NCBI GenBank assembly: GCA_039720395.1
Contig: CM077832.1
Span: forward strand, 23,027,607 to 23,091,606
DNA from: Liquidambar formosana
Lineage: Eukaryota > Streptophyta > Magnoliopsida > Saxifragales > Altingiaceae
DNA: 64,000 bases
Direction of reading: 5' to 3'
Below the pieces are notes generated by a model, which saw only the letters and a list, made by a program, of their open reading frames with translations, ran no database searches and had not been told where the DNA came from. Made by a program: the position numbers and the translations under genes. Shown in pieces: positions 60,540 to 64,000 of the stretch (the first letter of the stretch is position 1; each line of letters starts with the position of its first letter).

Positions 60540-61847
60540 TTAATTGATAGGAACACATTGCCCGTGAATTCCCCCAACGTTTACATCCGAAACCGTTAAA
60601 GTAGGGATCTTAATCGAGCGATTGTTGATTTCTCCCCTGCAGTGTAGCTCAATTTTTTCAATAAGATCCACCCATCTAACCTCAAATTCCTGTGGGTTCT
60701 CTAAATCCCAAATACAGTTGCGAAAGCTTTGGTAGTGTCGGTCATAAGTGGCATAATCAAGCTTTTCAGAGAACTTTTTCAAAATATGCCAAATGCAAAA
60801 CCTATGAGTGGTGTTTGGGAGTACATGTTTAATAGCTATCTCCATGGCAGGATCTTGATCAGTAATGATCATCTTCAGGGACCTCCTGGTATTGCTTTCA
60901 GCTGTTGCTCCAAAAACCAAATAAAAGTTTCATGACTCTCATCACATAGGAACCCACAACCAAATGTTATTGTTTGCCCATGATGGTTAACTCCCAAAAT
61001 TGGTGTAAAAATCATTTCATACCAATTTGTGCTGTATGTAGTGTCGAACACTACAACATCCCCAAAAACTTTATATGCCTCCCTACTAGTTTCATCTGCC
61101 CAAAATATATGAGAGATTCAATTCTCATCATCCGTCTCAATCGTATATATAAAATAGGGATTCTTTTCCTTTTTAGCAAGAAAATGTTCATTCAACATAT
61201 CTGCATCATGACCATCGTTTGCTTTCCTTACATTTCTTCTAGTATTCCTTATATCCCACTCAGTCCTATCCAATATTTTGCAAACCACCTAACTGCAACT
61301 CCATAACACTCATCTGTTGGCATGTATGGATATTTGCATCAGACATAGTTTGTGCCAATGACCTTTGTGCTAATGAGACATGTCGATGAGATGGCAAAAG
61401 CTGAACTTTTCCAAGCAGTTGAAAAACTGTGGTTGTGAGGCTCAACAAATATAGTGACTCTGAATTTTGACCCTGATTTCATAACAGCTAGTTTTGCATT
61501 GCAACCCTCTCGTGTTAGCCCCAGAAGCCTCTTTGGTTGTTTAAAATTTCGAACTATTTTCACCCCTTCTTTTGAGCATATATACTCCTTTCGTACTATT
61601 ACATTATCCTTCTTGTGACTACCACCTATTCGAACACTAAATCCCCATTGCCTCACATAATTGTTGTAAAAGTAATGAACATTATCCAAAGAGTCAAACT
61701 CTTGCCCAACGAATGGTTTGTGTCCATACATTACTGTAGGCATATACAAAGTTTCCGAATTAATTGAGATGAATCAATTGGTTGTGTTTGTGGTTCTTCA
61801 CTTTCATCTCCTAATTCAACCTCGAAGTCTTCCATTGATCTGGTCAT
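60540..61847 (-). pseudogene. FAR1/FHY3-like MULE-related transposase gene, broken and truncated
   Basis: Read right to left: an N-terminal acidic stretch from the ATG at 61847 (MEDFEVELGDESEE), then a FAR1-type DNA-binding domain (FVGQEFDSLDNVHYFYNNYV, EGCNAKLAVM, EPHNHSF), then a linker (SHRHVSLAQRSLAQ, GGLQNIG) and the MULE transposase core with FGDVVVFDTTYSTN, HHGQTITFGCGF and ITDQDPAMEIAIKHVLPNT...HRFCIWHILKKF. At least three frame changes (about 61740, 61440 and 60905) and one TGA (near 61110) break it. The C-terminal part, including the expected catalytic Glu and SWIM finger, is missing. It is either a domesticated FRS gene relic or a MULE copy; terminal inverted repeats were not found. 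Confidence 0.85.
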
Positions 61848-63612
61848 AGCAAAATCATAATAAGGCATTGTCAACTCAACATTATAATAGAATCATACTA
61901 ATGCATGGTTATTCTACCTATTATATACAAATGAAATCATTATCTTCATAAAATCTTAATACAAAACATAAATAATATACTATTTTGTTGAAATGCAATA
62001 AAGAACATTAATGGCATTTGGAAAGCCCAGTTCCAATGGTTTTAAAAGAAGATAAAATTTCTAGGTTGCTTATAAAATAAAGAGGATAGTAAATTTGAGG
62101 ATATTGAGGTAGTGTGAAAAGCATCTATTGTAACACCATCCACCACAACCATAACCCCCAAAAATAAAATAGGTATAGCAAAATAACTAATAACGCATAG
62201 CACCCCTAGTATAGCCAATTTTGCATTTTTTTAAAAAAAATTTATTATAAGGTAGAGAAACTTGCATTTCTATGTTTGCCCCACTTTCTTCAAAAATAAC
62301 ATTTAAATGATAATAGACCATCATCATTGATGGAGAGCAAGCCTTTTGCCCCACTGCCTACTTAAATATACTAGCCGTTCCATCCAACAAGCTTTATATG
62401 GAATTTAGTGTCTAAAAAGGTTCAGAGGGTTTATTACTGAATCTTCCATTTTATTTTCCTAGCAATTTTTTCCCCAAACCCGTGCTCTATACTTTATCTG
62501 ATAATCTCATTTGCCGCTCATTGGAAAACCGATTGTCAGTACAATTAATAGGATGAAACAATTCTATATGTAGGTGAGTGTAATAAAATAAAATTGGACA
62601 AATTAATTAATTGGAATGATCACTTCTCTTTAAAAAGGATTAACAAACCTAATAATAATCAATGTTTCCCACTATATTTATGTTATTTGGATTCAAAGGA
62701 TTGCAAGTGTTAACTAAGGCCTTACTCCAAAAAATAGAAAAGATCTTACACACACATATCATGTCCATAGTGACCAAATTCACAATAGTATTCAAAACAT
62801 GCAGTTCACCACAGTTTACACAAAACAAAGAAAAAAAACATCTCAATTAGCAAACCAATTCGAAATCTGTATAGGAGAAATAAGAGTTTCAGCCACTTAT
62901 AACTAAATTTTCATATATCTACATAGGCAAACGATAGGACCCATAACTGACTATTACAAGGTGCTTAGCTCCAAAAATGATAACTATCCCAAGCACTAAA
63001 CGCCACCAATCAAATTCAGCTCATAAAAGTAAGACCATACTCCACAGCTGCCATAACAACATATAACTCAACCAAAAAATCCACAAAAATAGAATAAATA
63101 GGCAAAAAATAAAAAACACCAAAGCAAATTACAAAATCCCAGCATCTCTCTGACAAACTAGACCAAACCCTATAGGCATTACCACGATATAGAGCTCTAC
63201 ATACAATGTCAGATGGCATACCCAAAATAAGAAAAAAATCAATAAGCTACAAGAATAAAAATATAAATAAAAATAAGGAAGAACAGCAACCCTATAGTCA
63301 TTACCAAACCAACCAACGTGGACTAATAAATAAATAAATAGAAGGCAAGAAGGACCTACTAAAAGTGGTAGTTGGACACGCTTACAATATGTTGAGAGAG
63401 AGAACCGTTTGTCAAAGGGAGCGTTTCAGCTGACACGCGTAATTGATATGACTCTTAAGAAGATTTGTAATGGAAGGATGTCTTAGGTATGCTCGTGAAA
63501 ATATTTGACAACCCTAACATTCCTTGAGGGCGGGCGACCAACTGTGACCATTTGTCGTCAGTGGTGATGCTCTCATGCGAGAAGGGTCGGCCGGCCATTT
63601 TTGCAAGACCTC
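61848..63612. other. AT-rich flanking DNA, no gene seen
   Basis: Only short, unconserved open frames (for example 63016-63225 minus). I see no LTR, tRNA or domain. Confidence 0.5.
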
Positions 63613-64000
63613 TGTGAACCCACGAAAAAGCGCAGTGCCCACAAGAGTGTTTGGCCAAAAAAAATGTAGAAGGTTTAAAAGACAACAAACGAAAAGGAGT
63701 CGCCACCTCATTTTTTAGGGAAAAGAGGAAAACCACAAAAATGTTTTATTTTCAGAACCACATGACTCCATTAAAGGAAAAGCAAAGTCTTTAAAATCAG
63801 AAAATTGGATTCGGGGGCTAAGTTACGACGTGGGAAGGTTCTGGGCAAAGCCCATAGGCACCCACATCACCCGAGTTGGTCTCTTAATTTGATTGGACTA
63901 ACTTAAGATCTTTTCACTCAAATATCAACATATATCATCACAAGGCAGCATGCATAACATATATTCCATCCATCCATCTCATCCATGCATAATCAAACAA
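63613..64000 (-). mobile_element. Partial LTR cut by the window end
   Basis: Begins TGTGAACCCACGAAAAAGCG, matching the solo LTR at 9237 (first 390 bp) with small differences. It may be a solo LTR or the end of a full element to the right. Confidence 0.85.

Overview
This window is a plant nuclear heterochromatic or pericentromeric-type stretch made almost entirely of nested LTR retrotransposons. The lineage markers all point to an angiosperm: a Ty3/gypsy Tat/Ogre-like pol with two RNase H domains, a Ty1/copia element with an initiator-Met tRNA primer site, plant mobile domain (PMD) and DUF7745 proteins, and a FAR1/MULE remnant. I cannot name the species and I see no intact ordinary host gene.

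Layout. (a) 1-36610 is a Ty1/copia element on the + strand with LTRs at 3347-4883 and 34949-36610. Its left side is rearranged: 1-2860 is an inverted copy of copia interior, and an inverted 60-bp LTR tip sits at 3287-3346. (b) Inside the copia interior lies a complete Tat/Ogre-like gypsy element, here called E1, at 7049-30740 on the minus strand. It is bounded by a CTTAC target duplication. Both of its LTRs are 2728 bp once a younger solo LTR (9237-12077, GTTAG duplication) is removed from one of them. (c) From 36611 to 59778 there is a second, older relative on the same strand, E2. Its left end is outside the window or lost. It is interrupted by two solo LTRs: 39723-42654 (AATAC duplication) and 51092-54363 (opposite orientation, CATAG duplication). 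(d) 59779-63612 is flanking DNA with a decayed FAR1/MULE transposase gene. (e) 63613-64000 is the start of another LTR.

Both gypsy elements share one plan, read in element sense (right to left): LTR, tRNA-Arg-type primer site, leader, gag-protease with a G-patch, a short candidate intron, RT - RNase H - second RNase H - integrase, an A-rich tract, and then a large 3' block. In that block two genes run in the opposite direction to the retrotransposon: a DUF7745 protein gene and a seven-exon PMD protein gene. Beyond them lies an array of short hairpins, then the other LTR.

The most interesting system is this antisense two-gene module. The seven PMD exons have exactly the same lengths in E1 and E2 (144, 654, 168, 345, 213, 111 and 108 nt, all phase-0 introns), while intron lengths differ. 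This suggests past selection on the protein. An 80-bp GC-rich palindromic element sits upstream of each antisense gene promoter and also upstream of the TATA box in every complete LTR, ten copies in all. I infer a shared control element, possibly recognised by an element-encoded protein. Because host PMD proteins (MAIN/MAIL1) act in transposon silencing, an anti-silencing or self-regulatory role is a testable hypothesis, not a conclusion.
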